The position numbers and the translations under genes are program-made. A stretch of 55,625 bases of DNA from the NCBI GenBank assembly GCA_038232935.1, contig JBBSMX010000009.1, positions 1-55,625 of the forward strand. Direction: 5' to 3'. Of the stretch, positions 33,637 through 41,852 are shown piece after piece (the stretch's first letter is position 1; each line of letters opens with the position of its first letter). The notes beneath the pieces were generated by a model. That model saw only the letters and a list, made by a program, of their open reading frames with translations, did no database searches and was not told the DNA's origin. The stretch comes from JBBSMX01 sp038232935. GTDB taxonomy: Bacteria > Bacteroidota > Rhodothermia > Rhodothermales > JANQRZ01.

Positions 33637-34961
33637 ATCGACGGGCTACGGCCGGCTTCTGATACCTCGGCGACGAGCGCCGCGAGCGCTCCGGCTTCGG
33701 CCCGTCGGGAATAGGGAGCGATGGCTTCCGGCGGGGCTCCTGTGGGCAGCGCTCCCCGATCCCATGCCTCGTACAGCGTGCGGATGTGCTCGGCGACACC
33801 GTCCGCGTCGTCCCGGTCGAGCATCCGGCCGGCATCGGTCCCGCGCAGGAGGTCGGCGGCATCGCCTTCCACCGGGCCGAGGGCGAGGACCGGGCGGCCC
33901 GTGGCGAGGTACTCGTAGACCTTCCCCGTCAGATTCCCGCGCTCGTGCCGGTACGACTCGACGCTGAGCAGCAGGACCGTCGCCCGCTGCATCTCGCGGA
34001 CGGCTTCGTCGTGTGGGACGTACGGGACGTGCTCGGTGATCGCGCCGAGCCCGTGGGAGTCCAACCTCGCCAGCACGTCGTCCCCGATCCGGCCGACGAG
34101 GCGGAGGCGGAGGCGCTCGATCTCGCCCCGTTCCCGCAGCGCGGCGAGCGCACGCCATAAGACCTCCGGGCTGCGCGAGCCGTAGAGGCTCCCCACGTAC
34201 ACGAGCGTAAACCGATCCAGCGGCGGCACGTCGGCCGGCCCGAGGTCTTCCGGGTCGAACCCATTGTGGATCACGGCGAAGTCGGCCGGGGCGCGGTCCA
34301 CCTTGCCGAGCAAGAGGTCTCGCCACCCCGGACTGACGGTGACGACGCGAGTCGCTCGCGCCAGCACGCTCCGCTCCAGCCACCGATCCAGGACGTGGGC
34401 AGCACTCGTGCGGGGCAGTTCGTCGTAGTAGTTGATGTCGGTCCATGGGTCGCGGAAGTCGGCGATCCACGGAGTCCCAGTGCGCGCGTGGAGCGCCCAC
34501 CCCGTGAGGTGAACCGAGTGCGGCGGCCCCGACGTCAGGACCGCATCGAACGGCTCGTCACGCAGAAGCTGGAGGCCTCGTTGGACGGCGAACGGCACCC
34601 ATCCGACGCGGGCGTCCGGGACGAACACGTTGGCACGCACCCACCGGGCGAGGCGCTCGGCGGGGCTCGCCTCTGCTCCGAGGTGGCCGCTCGTCTCGGC
34701 GACGGCCTGCTGACGCGAGCGGCCCGTCAGCCGCGCGTACGCGCCGAAGGGGTCGAGCGAGCGCGTGCGGTGGACGGCGACGTCGGCGGGCACGTCCCGC
34801 ACGAGCGTCTCGTCGCGCTTCGGGTACGCCCCGGCTTCGACCGTCAGCACGACGGGCTCCACGTCAAAGTCGCGGAGGTACTTCACCCACTTCAGCACAC
34901 GCTGCACGCCCGCCCCGCCGGACGGGGGGAAGTAGTACGCGATGACGAGCAGACGCCTCAT
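33633..34961 (-). CDS. Glycosyltransferase (GT4-like)
   Basis: The chosen ATG at 34961 gives MRRLLVIAYYFPPSGGAGVQ, a classic glycosyltransferase N-terminus; the open frame continues upstream but only as a shadow of the YfhO gene. Other landmarks are PWIADFRDPWTDINYYDELP, VVTVSPGWRDLLLGK and FTLVYVGSLYGSRSPEVLWR. The C-terminal donor site contains GKVYEYLATGRPVLALGPVE. Length is 442 residues. It overlaps the YfhO gene by four bases. Confidence 0.9.
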   Translation of the reverse strand: MRRLLVIAYYFPPSGGAGVQRVLKWVKYLRDFDVEPVVLTVEAGAYPKRDETLVRDVPADVAVHRTRSLDPFGAYARLTGRSRQQAVAETSGHLGAEASPAERLARWVRANVFVPDARVGWVPFAVQRGLQLLRDEPFDAVLTSGPPHSVHLTGWALHARTGTPWIADFRDPWTDINYYDELPRTSAAHVLDRWLERSVLARATRVVTVSPGWRDLLLGKVDRAPADFAVIHNGFDPEDLGPADVPPLDRFTLVYVGSLYGSRSPEVLWRALAALRERGEIERLRLRLVGRIGDDVLARLDSHGLGAITEHVPYVPHDEAVREMQRATVLLLSVESYRHERGNLTGKVYEYLATGRPVLALGPVEGDAADLLRGTDAGRMLDRDDADGVAEHIRTLYEAWDRGALPTGAPPEAIAPYSRRAEAGALAALVAEVSEAGRSPSM

Positions 34962-37558
34962 GCGTGCTCGCCGCGTCGGAGCCACAGCAGCCCGGCGAAC
35001 AGGAGTGCCCCGAGGTAGACGAGGGCCGTCGCGAGCGTCGAGATCCGGATGCCGAGCGCGTGGCGCGGGGGGTCGAACCGCATCGTGAGGATGTGGCTGC
35101 CGGCCGGGATGGGGACGGCGCGGAGCAGGTAGTCGGCGCGGAGAATCGGGACGGGCTCGGAGCCGATGCTGGCGTGCCAGCCGGCGGGGTAATAGATCTC
35201 GTCGACCACGAGCAGCCGAGGCCGGTCCGTCTCGACCTGCCAGACGATCTCGCGCGGCCCGAAGCGGGCGAGCGCCACCGTCGCCGTGCTCGTCGAGTCG
35301 ATGGGGGCTGCTTCGACGGGCGATGGCTCCGAGAGGAGGGCCGTCGTGCGGAGGTCGAAGGCCGGGTTGCGCAGCCGCTCGAACGCGGCCTCCTGCCCCT
35401 CCACCACTTCGGTCGCGCCGACGAAGAAGGCACGCGGCAACGCGTTCGGATTTTCGAGCACCACCATCCCCGTCTGCGGGTCCTCGAACACCTGCGTCAG
35501 GCCGGGTATCGGGCCGCGCGAGATCACGTAGCGGGTGCTGAGCAGGTCCAGCCCGTTCGGGTTCAGGGTGCCGTCGGGGTTCGTGAGGAGGTGATCGACG
35601 TAGTCCTGGAAGAGGGCGAGCTTGGCCCCGTGGTAGCCGCCGACGGACTCGTAGAAATAGGGTGTCCGTCCGTCGTTGAAGGCGTTGAGCGCGAGCGGGA
35701 GGGTGCGGAAATGTCCCGGCCCGCCGGCCACCTCCACGCGGGCCTCGATAAAGCGGTCGAAGCCGTACTGCGGGATCTGCGCCTCGATCTCGCTGCGGTC
35801 GCGGAGAGCGGGATCCTCGGCGTTGAAGTAGCGCCGGTCCACCCCCCACAGGTCTACGGTCACGAGCAGCAGCAGACCAACCTGGAGCGCCCACGACGGG
35901 ATCTTGCCGAGGCGCTGGAGCACGAGGAGCGCGCCCGCCGCGAGCAGGAAGAGGAGCGCGCGCACGGCGTCGCCGGTGAAGCGGTCCACCCGCTCGGCCT
36001 TCACCTCGGCGAGAGCCTGCGTGGCATACTGGGCCACGCGCGGGTCGCCGGCCGGCACGCCCGCCTGCGAGGCCACGGCCTGCTGGATCTGTGCCAGTTC
36101 GCTCGGCTTCTCGAACGAGAACAGCGCGCCGTGCCCGACGAGCAGGATCAGCAAGAGCGCCCCCGTCACGCCGAGGGCGACGTAGACCGCACGCGTTTTC
36201 GCGGCCACACCCTCCGGTGTCGGCTCACGCCGGGCGACGTAGTAGACCCCGAACCCGGCCAGCACGGCGAGGGCGAGGGCCACGGCCACCAGCCACGTCT
36301 CGGGCACCCGGAAGGCGTCGAAGAGCGGGAAGAACGCGAACATCAGCCGGTTCAGCACGGCGAAGTGCTCGCCGAGGGCGAACAGCGTCATCAGCCCGGC
36401 TGCGATCCCGAGGCCCCACACCAACCGACGCCGCACGCCGTAGAGCGCCAGCCCGGCCAGCACGAGCACGATCACGCCGACGTAGTGCGGCCCCGCCGTG
36501 CCTGGCTTCGCCCCCCAGTAGACCTGACTGGAGCCGCCGCCGTAGGCGTCCGGAATCAGCAGGGTGACGAGTTCGCCCCACCCCTGGCTCCACCGCATCG
36601 CGTACTCCCACCCGAGACCGCCTCCCTCCCCCGCCGCTCGGATCGTGAACGCTTTGTACTCGGCCTGGATGAGGTAGGGCTGGGCCACCATCAGGAGCGC
36701 GAGTATGCTGCCGAGGGCGAGCGCCCCAGTCGAGATGGCAAAGGCACGGCCTTGCTTTTCGCGGAGGGCCTGGACGCCCTCCACGATCCACGCGATCCCG
36801 ATCATGAAGGCGACGTAGTACGTGATCTGCACGTGCCCCGCCCGCAGGTTCACGGCGAGTGCGATAGCGAAGAGCAGGCCGCCGAGGAGGGTCCGCTGCC
36901 ACGTCGCGTCCGGCGGCCTCCGCATGACGTAGGCGTAGGCCAGGAGCAGCCACGGCGCAAACGAGAGCGCGATGAACTTCGAGTTGTGCCCGGCCAGCAG
37001 GATCAGCGGGATGTACGTCGTCAGCCCGAAGGCAACGGCTCCGAGCGTCGCGGCGAGGGTGTCACGGATGAGGTAGACCACCAGGAAGTACGTCCCGACG
37101 AGCAGCGAGAAGAAGTACGCCGCCGGCCACAGGCCGAGCCCCCGCAGCCAGCCCAGCACGGAGTCGAGCTGAGGCACCGCCGCCGGGTAGTCGATCATGT
37201 AGCCGGGCATACCACCGAAGGCGTTGGGTGCCCACAGCGCCTCCCGCCCCGTCCGCTGCTCGAACTCGATCATCGACTGCGCCATCCCCCGCCACTGCAC
37301 CGTGTCCCCGCCGACGAGCGTCTTGCCCCCGAACGTGACCGACGCGAAGAACCCGAGCGTGACCGCGAGCAGGGCCACGAGGCAGATCAGGTGCTGCACG
37401 CACGGCGAGAGCCGGTCCCACCCCGCGCGTTGCACCACCGCCGGCCGCACCTTCCCGGCCCGTGCCTTCAACCGACTCTGAGGGTTCGTCTGCTCCTCCG
37501 GTTCGTGTTCGGGCTTGATAGAGACGGAGGGTATCGTGCGGCGTCGCTTCTTAGCCAT
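34958..37558 (-). CDS. YfhO-family membrane protein
   Basis: An 866-residue protein with a basic cytoplasmic start (MAKKRRRTIPSVSIK), about twelve membrane helices over the first two thirds, and a large extracytoplasmic C-terminal domain. A conserved ALWAPNAFGGMPGYMIDYPA stretch follows the first helix. The C-terminal segment LLVVDEIYYPAGWHASIGSE resembles the YfhO signature 'YxPGWxA'. Members are implicated in glycosylation of lipoteichoic acid or surface sugars and are GT-C-like. It is the first gene of the overlapping polysaccharide operon and is preceded by a plsC terminator. Confidence 0.88.
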   Translation of the reverse strand: MAKKRRRTIPSVSIKPEHEPEEQTNPQSRLKARAGKVRPAVVQRAGWDRLSPCVQHLICLVALLAVTLGFFASVTFGGKTLVGGDTVQWRGMAQSMIEFEQRTGREALWAPNAFGGMPGYMIDYPAAVPQLDSVLGWLRGLGLWPAAYFFSLLVGTYFLVVYLIRDTLAATLGAVAFGLTTYIPLILLAGHNSKFIALSFAPWLLLAYAYVMRRPPDATWQRTLLGGLLFAIALAVNLRAGHVQITYYVAFMIGIAWIVEGVQALREKQGRAFAISTGALALGSILALLMVAQPYLIQAEYKAFTIRAAGEGGGLGWEYAMRWSQGWGELVTLLIPDAYGGGSSQVYWGAKPGTAGPHYVGVIVLVLAGLALYGVRRRLVWGLGIAAGLMTLFALGEHFAVLNRLMFAFFPLFDAFRVPETWLVAVALALAVLAGFGVYYVARREPTPEGVAAKTRAVYVALGVTGALLLILLVGHGALFSFEKPSELAQIQQAVASQAGVPAGDPRVAQYATQALAEVKAERVDRFTGDAVRALLFLLAAGALLVLQRLGKIPSWALQVGLLLLVTVDLWGVDRRYFNAEDPALRDRSEIEAQIPQYGFDRFIEARVEVAGGPGHFRTLPLALNAFNDGRTPYFYESVGGYHGAKLALFQDYVDHLLTNPDGTLNPNGLDLLSTRYVISRGPIPGLTQVFEDPQTGMVVLENPNALPRAFFVGATEVVEGQEAAFERLRNPAFDLRTTALLSEPSPVEAAPIDSTSTATVALARFGPREIVWQVETDRPRLLVVDEIYYPAGWHASIGSEPVPILRADYLLRAVPIPAGSHILTMRFDPPRHALGIRISTLATALVYLGALLFAGLLWLRRGEHA

Positions 37559-37653
37559 GCGTCGATGAGTGCCTGATGCCTGTCATTGCGTGAGCCTGCT
37601 CGCCGTCAGGGCGGTAGGGACGAAGTAGTTATTCGGGGGCTCCTCTCCCTTCC

Positions 37654-37690
37654 AAAAAAAAGGAGCGAGCAGCACGCAGCGCCTGCTCGT
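37654..37690 (-). terminator. Terminator after plsC
   Basis: On the minus strand CGAGCAG pairs with CTGCTCG around a ten-base loop and is followed by CTCC and eight T. It lies about 90 bases after the plsC stop and separates it from the YfhO-led operon. Confidence 0.8.
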
Positions 37691-37776
37691 CATCGCTTTC
37701 GGAACGCGGAGACGGGCCGTTGCCGAGCCCTGGGAGGACCGTGGTCGAGCGCGGCGGGCACGAGCAAACCGGACGG

Positions 37777-38589
37777 TCAGAGCGCAGCGTGCGCGGTGGC
37801 GGAAGATACGCCGTGGGCGCGATCTAGCTCGGCCTGCATCACGGTCCGTACCTCGTCCATCAGCGCCGACACGTCGCTGCGGGTCTTCCCCGCCATCGAG
37901 ATCGGCTCGCTGACGACCATCCGGACGGTCCCCACACGCCCGACGGCCCGCCGCTCGTCGATCAACCGGTAGTTGTCGATGACGGTGACGGGCACGAGCG
38001 GGACGCCGGCCTCGACGGCGAGGACGAACGCGCCGCGCGAGAACGGCAGCATCTCTTTGGAAAAGGACCGCCCCCCTTCGCAAAAGATGAGCACGGACGT
38101 CCCGTCCCGGATGCGCCCGGCGGCCTCGCGGATGCTCTGCACCGCCCGGCGCGGATCGCTCCGGTCCACGAACAGGCACGCCGTGCGCTTGAGCACGCTG
38201 CCGAGGAAGGGCACCCGTCGCAGCTCCGCCTTCGCCATAAACCCAAACGGATACGGGATGCCGGCGAGGAGGGTGACGATGTCGAGCTCGTTCTGATGGT
38301 TGACGACGAACACGACCGGCTGCGCTGCATCGAGCTGTGCCCGAACGTTGGACTCTACCTTCACCCCGGCCCCCATCAGGATCAGCCGCGCCCACAGCGT
38401 GGCCCACCGTTTGAACGTCTGCACCGACGGTCGGAACGCGTTGTGAAGGAGCACCGCCGTCGTGCAGGGCACCGTGACGACGGCGGCGAAGAAGACCGAC
38501 CACACGAAGTGCCACCTCGTCCAAAACGACACGCGCGGCAGGCCATGCTCAACCGGAGCGTCGAGAGTGTCGGCAGGAGACGGAACCAT
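37777..38589 (-). CDS. plsC: 1-acyl-sn-glycerol-3-phosphate acyltransferase (PlsC-like)
   Basis: An acyltransferase of glycerophospholipid synthesis, 270 residues. A hydrophobic N-terminal segment (FVWSVFFAAVVTVPCTTAVL) precedes the catalytic HX4D motif in FVVNHQNELDIVTLLAGIPY. Further motifs follow: PFGFMAKAELRRVPFLGSVL, VDRSDPRRAVQS and an EGxRS-type block, FCEGGRSFSKEMLPF, where most PlsC have PEGTRS. The closing block is VPLVPVTVIDNY. It should acylate lysophosphatidate, though related lyso-lipid substrates are possible. Confidence 0.88.
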   Translation of the reverse strand: MVPSPADTLDAPVEHGLPRVSFWTRWHFVWSVFFAAVVTVPCTTAVLLHNAFRPSVQTFKRWATLWARLILMGAGVKVESNVRAQLDAAQPVVFVVNHQNELDIVTLLAGIPYPFGFMAKAELRRVPFLGSVLKRTACLFVDRSDPRRAVQSIREAAGRIRDGTSVLIFCEGGRSFSKEMLPFSRGAFVLAVEAGVPLVPVTVIDNYRLIDERRAVGRVGTVRMVVSEPISMAGKTRSDVSALMDEVRTVMQAELDRAHGVSSATAHAAL

Positions 38590-38684
38590 CGGGTTGGGCA
38601 GGGTCGAAATAGTTCACGGGGTAGGCAAACAAGATAGGCCGAATGCCTCGCGTGCGGTGGCGCACCGATGGCGGGGCGTTTGAG

Positions 38685-39470
38685 TCATTCCCTCTCCCGC
38701 ACTGCTGCCCGCACCATGCGGATCACCGCCGTCGCGTCGCGCAGCCCGTCTTGGGGAGATTCGGCATCGCGCAGATCGAGGCACAGCGGCCCTTCGAAGC
38801 CGCGAGCGTGGAGGCCGCGCAGCACGGCCGGCCAATCCACCGCCCCTTCGCCGAGCGGCTCGGGGTGCCAGCCATCTCGTCCCGGCCGGCCGTCTCTCAC
38901 CATCACGATTTCCACCCGGTCTTCCAACGCGTTGAGGCCGGCCTCGGCGTCTTCCCTAGCCTCTAGCGCGTCCGCCGGGCTCCAGCACGCGCGTACCGCC
39001 GGGTGGTCCGTTGCCGCCAGAAGGTCCGCCAGGGCGCGACCCGTGGGACGTCCCCCCACCTCGTTGCGAACCGCTACGACGCACCCGCGCCGCGCCGCCC
39101 GCTCCCCCGCCCGGCGCAGGGCGTCTACGGCAGCGCTCTGTACCTCTTCTCCGGGCAGCGCACCGACGAGCACACGCGGGCATTTGATCCGCGCGCAAAA
39201 GGCCAACACCTCGTCCAGCAGCACGAGGTCGTTCATCTACGCGCCGCGCCGCTCGGCCGGCTGCTCGAACAGCCCCGGATCGACGGCGACGGCGGGCAGG
39301 TCGTGCTCGCTCAGCCGTCGTTTCAGCCGGGCCTCGTTGACGTGAGGCACGCGGTCTGCTTCCCCTCCGACCGTCCGCAGCACGATGCCTTCGAGCCCCC
39401 ACAGCAGCGTGTAGTGCAGCGCCCGGTCAAGGTCAAGGGTGACGGTATCGGGGAGCCAGACGGGCAGCAT
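38685..39470 (-). pseudogene. Sugar phosphate isomerase/epimerase-like TIM barrel, interrupted by an amber codon
   Basis: One frame runs from ATG 39470 through 77 codons (MLPVWLPDTVTLDLDRALHY, ending EQPAERRGA), meets TAG at 39237-39239, and continues at once with MNDLVLLDEVLAFCARIKCP and the rest of a xylose-isomerase-like barrel (VAVRNEVGGRPTGRALADLL, DGWHPEPLGEGAVDWPAVLR, GFEGPLCLDLRD). Both parts together have the length and order of one TIM-barrel protein. A TGG-to-TAG change (Trp to stop) would explain it. It could be an inactivated gene, a sequence error or a gene read through. The downstream part alone lacks the first barrel strands. Confidence 0.75.
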
Positions 39471-39483
39471 GGTGGCATTGAGA

Positions 39484-39515
39484 TGATTCAGCGATTCACT
39501 GATTGACTGATCGCG
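39484..39515. repeat. Intergenic octamer array (element F)
   Basis: GATTCAGC, GATTCACT, GATTGACT, GATCGCGT in line, in the 70-base gap between the M28-like lipoprotein gene and the TIM-barrel gene. It has the same 8-base period as element A but a different unit. Confidence 0.65.
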
Positions 39516-39540
39516 TGCTGCCTGTCCACCCGACCAGCCC

Positions 39541-40371
39541 TCACTCTATCGGCAAATCGATGGCGAGTGAATCGGCGGCGAGCGAGTCAGCGATGAACGG
39601 GCCGACAGCGGCAGCGCGGATTCGGGCGAAGAGCGCTTCGGCGAGCCTTTCGGTGCGGGCGAGGGTCCGAGCTCTTTCCGATGCAGGCCTCAACCCCTCG
39701 CTGGTCACCTCGTGGTCCGCCGGAGTCACCACCTCGAACGCGATCCCTCGCTTCTCTAAAAGTCGCCCACTTTCAGCAGCGGCAGCGGTGTCTGCCGTCA
39801 CCAGCAGCACGCGCCGGATGTTCTGCAGCGCCCACGTCGGATTCGCGAGGTAGTCACGGAGACCGAGCGCACCGGTGCGCGGTGGAGCCCAGAGCGCGAA
39901 GAGCACCGTCCGCTCCGGTACCTGTGTGTCGAGCGCTTGTTGGGCCAGTACCCGCGCTACCTCCAACGCCGCCGCGGCCCCCGCGCTGTCGAGGTCAGCC
40001 GCAACCAGTACCAGCTCGTCGTAATGGCTCGGATTCCGCCCGGTGACGTAGCCGAGCACGTGCGCTCGGGCCGGATTCACCGCCGTCGCCCGGGCGGCAA
40101 GCAGGCCCGATGCCCCCATCGCCACGAGAAACGAGGGGTCTCGGGCCGGCATCAGCCCGGCGGCCTCCATCTGCCGTGCGGCGTAGAGCGTTCGCCTCAC
40201 CGCCTGCACGGAGTCCACACGCGCGGTGGGCTCGGCGAGCTGCCGGAGGTGCTCACGAAGCGCGCCCTCCGACCATAACGGCTCGTCCTCCACGACGGCC
40301 TCGCTCCTTCCGCACCCTGCTAGGGGCAGGGCAAGCCATAGAATGAGGAGAAAGCGGGCAGGGCGGACCAT
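39541..40371 (-). CDS. M28-peptidase-like lipoprotein, probably without metal sites
   Basis: The N-terminus is a lipoprotein signal: FLLILWLALPLAGCG with cysteine at the lipobox. The body follows the order of M28 aminopeptidases: a YVTGRNPSHYDELVLVAADL strand, then SAGAAAALEVARVLAQQALD and PERTVLFALWAPPRTGALGL. In active M28 enzymes these positions carry H-x-D, D-D-N and E-E metal ligands. Here they read HYDE, DSAG and PPRT, so most ligands are missing. It may be a pseudoenzyme with a binding role. The ATG at 40371 is preferred because it starts just before the signal peptide. 276 aa. Confidence 0.7.
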   Translation of the reverse strand: MVRPARFLLILWLALPLAGCGRSEAVVEDEPLWSEGALREHLRQLAEPTARVDSVQAVRRTLYAARQMEAAGLMPARDPSFLVAMGASGLLAARATAVNPARAHVLGYVTGRNPSHYDELVLVAADLDSAGAAAALEVARVLAQQALDTQVPERTVLFALWAPPRTGALGLRDYLANPTWALQNIRRVLLVTADTAAAAESGRLLEKRGIAFEVVTPADHEVTSEGLRPASERARTLARTERLAEALFARIRAAAVGPFIADSLAADSLAIDLPIE

Positions 40372-40383
40372 GAGGGCAGAGGA

Positions 40384-40432
40384 TACAGAAAGGGCCGCCC
40401 GGAGTGGATCGCGAGGATCCTCCGGGCGGCCC
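40384..40432 (-). terminator. Terminator after the outer-membrane barrel gene
   Basis: On the minus strand GGGCCGCCCGGA (40432-40421) pairs perfectly with TCCGGGCGGCCC (40403-40392) across a 17-base loop and is followed by TTTCTGTATCC. It starts 23 bases past the stop codon. The same TTTCTGTATC follows the secretin terminator. Confidence 0.82.
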
Positions 40433-40454
40433 AAACTACAGCGGGCGAGTCAGC

Positions 40455-41438
40455 TTAGAAGCCGAGCGATGCCGTGACGGTGAAACCCTTCTGGGTCACG
40501 AGATCGGCCGCACCGCCGATGGAGTAGCCGTAGTCGGCGTACTCGCTGAGGAAGGCTCCCTTGACCGAGATCGAGACCGGGAACGAGGGTGGGGAGAGCC
40601 GGAGGTAGGGCGCGATCGAGCCCTGGTGCCCGCCGCCGGTCGGGGTGCCGAGGCGGTTGATAGCGAGGTTCGTGCGCATGAGAGCCGCCGCGCCGATCTC
40701 AATCCACGAGATCTTGAGGCCGGCCCCAGCGTTGAAGACGACGATTTCGTCGTCTTCGAGCGAGCCGACGGTCGCGCTGCCGAAGTCACGGTTGAAGTAA
40801 TCGATGCCCGCGAAGATGCGGAAGCGCTCGGAGGGGTAATCGAAGTCTGCGCCGACGAACCAAGCGTCCGCCTGGTCGGAGTTCGTCGTCTCACCGCTGG
40901 CGGCGAGGGTGAGGGGGTCCCCGTCGGGGCCGAGGTCGAAGAGATACCCGCCGTGGATGCCAAGCGTGCGGCCACGGATGAGGCCGTACACCTTCGCGTT
41001 CTGGAGCTTAAAGCCGCTCGCGAGGTCGCCCCCAGCGGGATTAGCGCCGCCGAGCTTGTTATCGGCCGCGATGAGCTGCCCGCCTGCACCGACAGAGAAG
41101 TTCGTGAAGTTGATCACGTTGATCTGCGCGCCGACGAAAGCCCGCTGGGCCGTCACCTCGTTGATATCAAACTTGTTGCCGGAGGGGTCGTAGGCCTTGT
41201 CGTCCTTGGCCCAGCCATAGCCGAACCAGAGTTTGATCGGAATCCGCTCGGTCCGGCCGAGTTGATAGGTATCGTTGACGGGGTCGTCATCACTTGTGAC
41301 GGCGTCGTTAGCGGGGACGATGATGGACTCGATAGGCTGCTGAGCCTTAGCTTGCGCCTTGTCTTTGTCCTTGTCGCCGTCGGGGCCGCCCGTGAGCAGG
41401 GAGCCTGCGAGCAGGGCCGCGAGTGCCAATTGGAGCAT
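40455..41438 (-). CDS. Outer-membrane beta-barrel protein
   Basis: A signal peptide (MLQLALAALLAGSLLTGG) is followed by an acidic, lysine-rich stretch and then many alternating amphipathic strands: IPIKLWFGYGWAKDDK, RAFVGAQINVINFTNFSVGA, RFRIFAGIDYFNRDFGSATV, FNAGAGLKISWIEIGAAALM. The protein ends in phenylalanine (GFTVTASLGF), the usual BAM recognition end. No family can be named. The gene has a clear Shine-Dalgarno (GGAGG, eight bases before ATG), a candidate promoter and a strong terminator, suggesting high expression as a single gene. Confidence 0.85.
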   Translation of the reverse strand: MLQLALAALLAGSLLTGGPDGDKDKDKAQAKAQQPIESIIVPANDAVTSDDDPVNDTYQLGRTERIPIKLWFGYGWAKDDKAYDPSGNKFDINEVTAQRAFVGAQINVINFTNFSVGAGGQLIAADNKLGGANPAGGDLASGFKLQNAKVYGLIRGRTLGIHGGYLFDLGPDGDPLTLAASGETTNSDQADAWFVGADFDYPSERFRIFAGIDYFNRDFGSATVGSLEDDEIVVFNAGAGLKISWIEIGAAALMRTNLAINRLGTPTGGGHQGSIAPYLRLSPPSFPVSISVKGAFLSEYADYGYSIGGAADLVTQKGFTVTASLGF

Positions 41439-41573
41439 GGGGTGTCCTCCGTTGTGATAGGTAGAAACGAGAGAGTCGAGAGGGGAGAGCTAGAAAAGGG
41501 GATGCGAGGAGGTGAGCCCCGCGATTCCGCCTCACATAGCCGTTTCAGGTGGCCTGTGTTCCTGCTGGCACCG

Positions 41574-41605
41574 GAAAAGTACGCTGTAGCCCTCTTAGTT
41601 TCCAA
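41574..41605 (-). promoter_or_regulatory. Candidate Bacteroidota-type promoter of the barrel gene
   Basis: On the minus strand TTG (41605-41603) is followed after 21 bases by TACTTTTC (41581-41574), close to the TAnnTTTG -7 pattern. It would give a leader of about 130 bases. Based on consensus matching only. Confidence 0.35.
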
Positions 41606-41658
41606 TCAACATACCCTTCCGTTAACAAATTCCCCTGGCCTTCTGGAAACTTTCCCTA

Positions 41659-41712
41659 CTCTTCGCGAGCCTTGCTGCGTACACGGGCGAGAGCACGAAC
41701 GCTCGCGAAGAG
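41659..41712. repeat. 12-bp inverted repeat upstream of the dynamin-like gene
   Basis: CTCTTCGCGAGC at 41659-41670 and its exact reverse complement GCTCGCGAAGAG at 41701-41712 are separated by 30 bases. It could be a protein-binding site or a hairpin; no T run follows on either strand. Confidence 0.7.
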
Positions 41713-41852
41713 CCGCAAAGGCAGGTCCTACCGCTCACCGGCCCCGTCCGGCGCTTCCGACCTCGCGCCGTACACTGCGCGAGGAGATCCCCCTTCTGCT
41801 GCGTATGGCTCGCCCTCCCGAGACGCTGCACGCTGTCCACCTCGGCCTCCCC

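Larger units (their letters stand above)
41439..41852. other. Divergent intergenic region, barrel gene / dynamin-like gene
   Basis: Roughly 410 bases with no gene I can support. It holds the candidate promoter of the barrel gene (41574-41605), the inverted repeat at 41659-41712 and the start alternatives of the dynamin-like gene. Confidence 0.6.

Noticed and set aside
34964..37576. 870-codon plus-strand open frame
   Set aside because: It is the antisense of the YfhO gene. Its composition (R, E, H, P rich) is typical of shadow frames in GC-rich DNA.
40404..41800. Long plus-strand upstream extension of the dynamin-like gene (1081-codon open frame)
   Set aside because: The first 460 codons are the antisense of the outer-membrane barrel gene and show charged, low-complexity sequence without domains.
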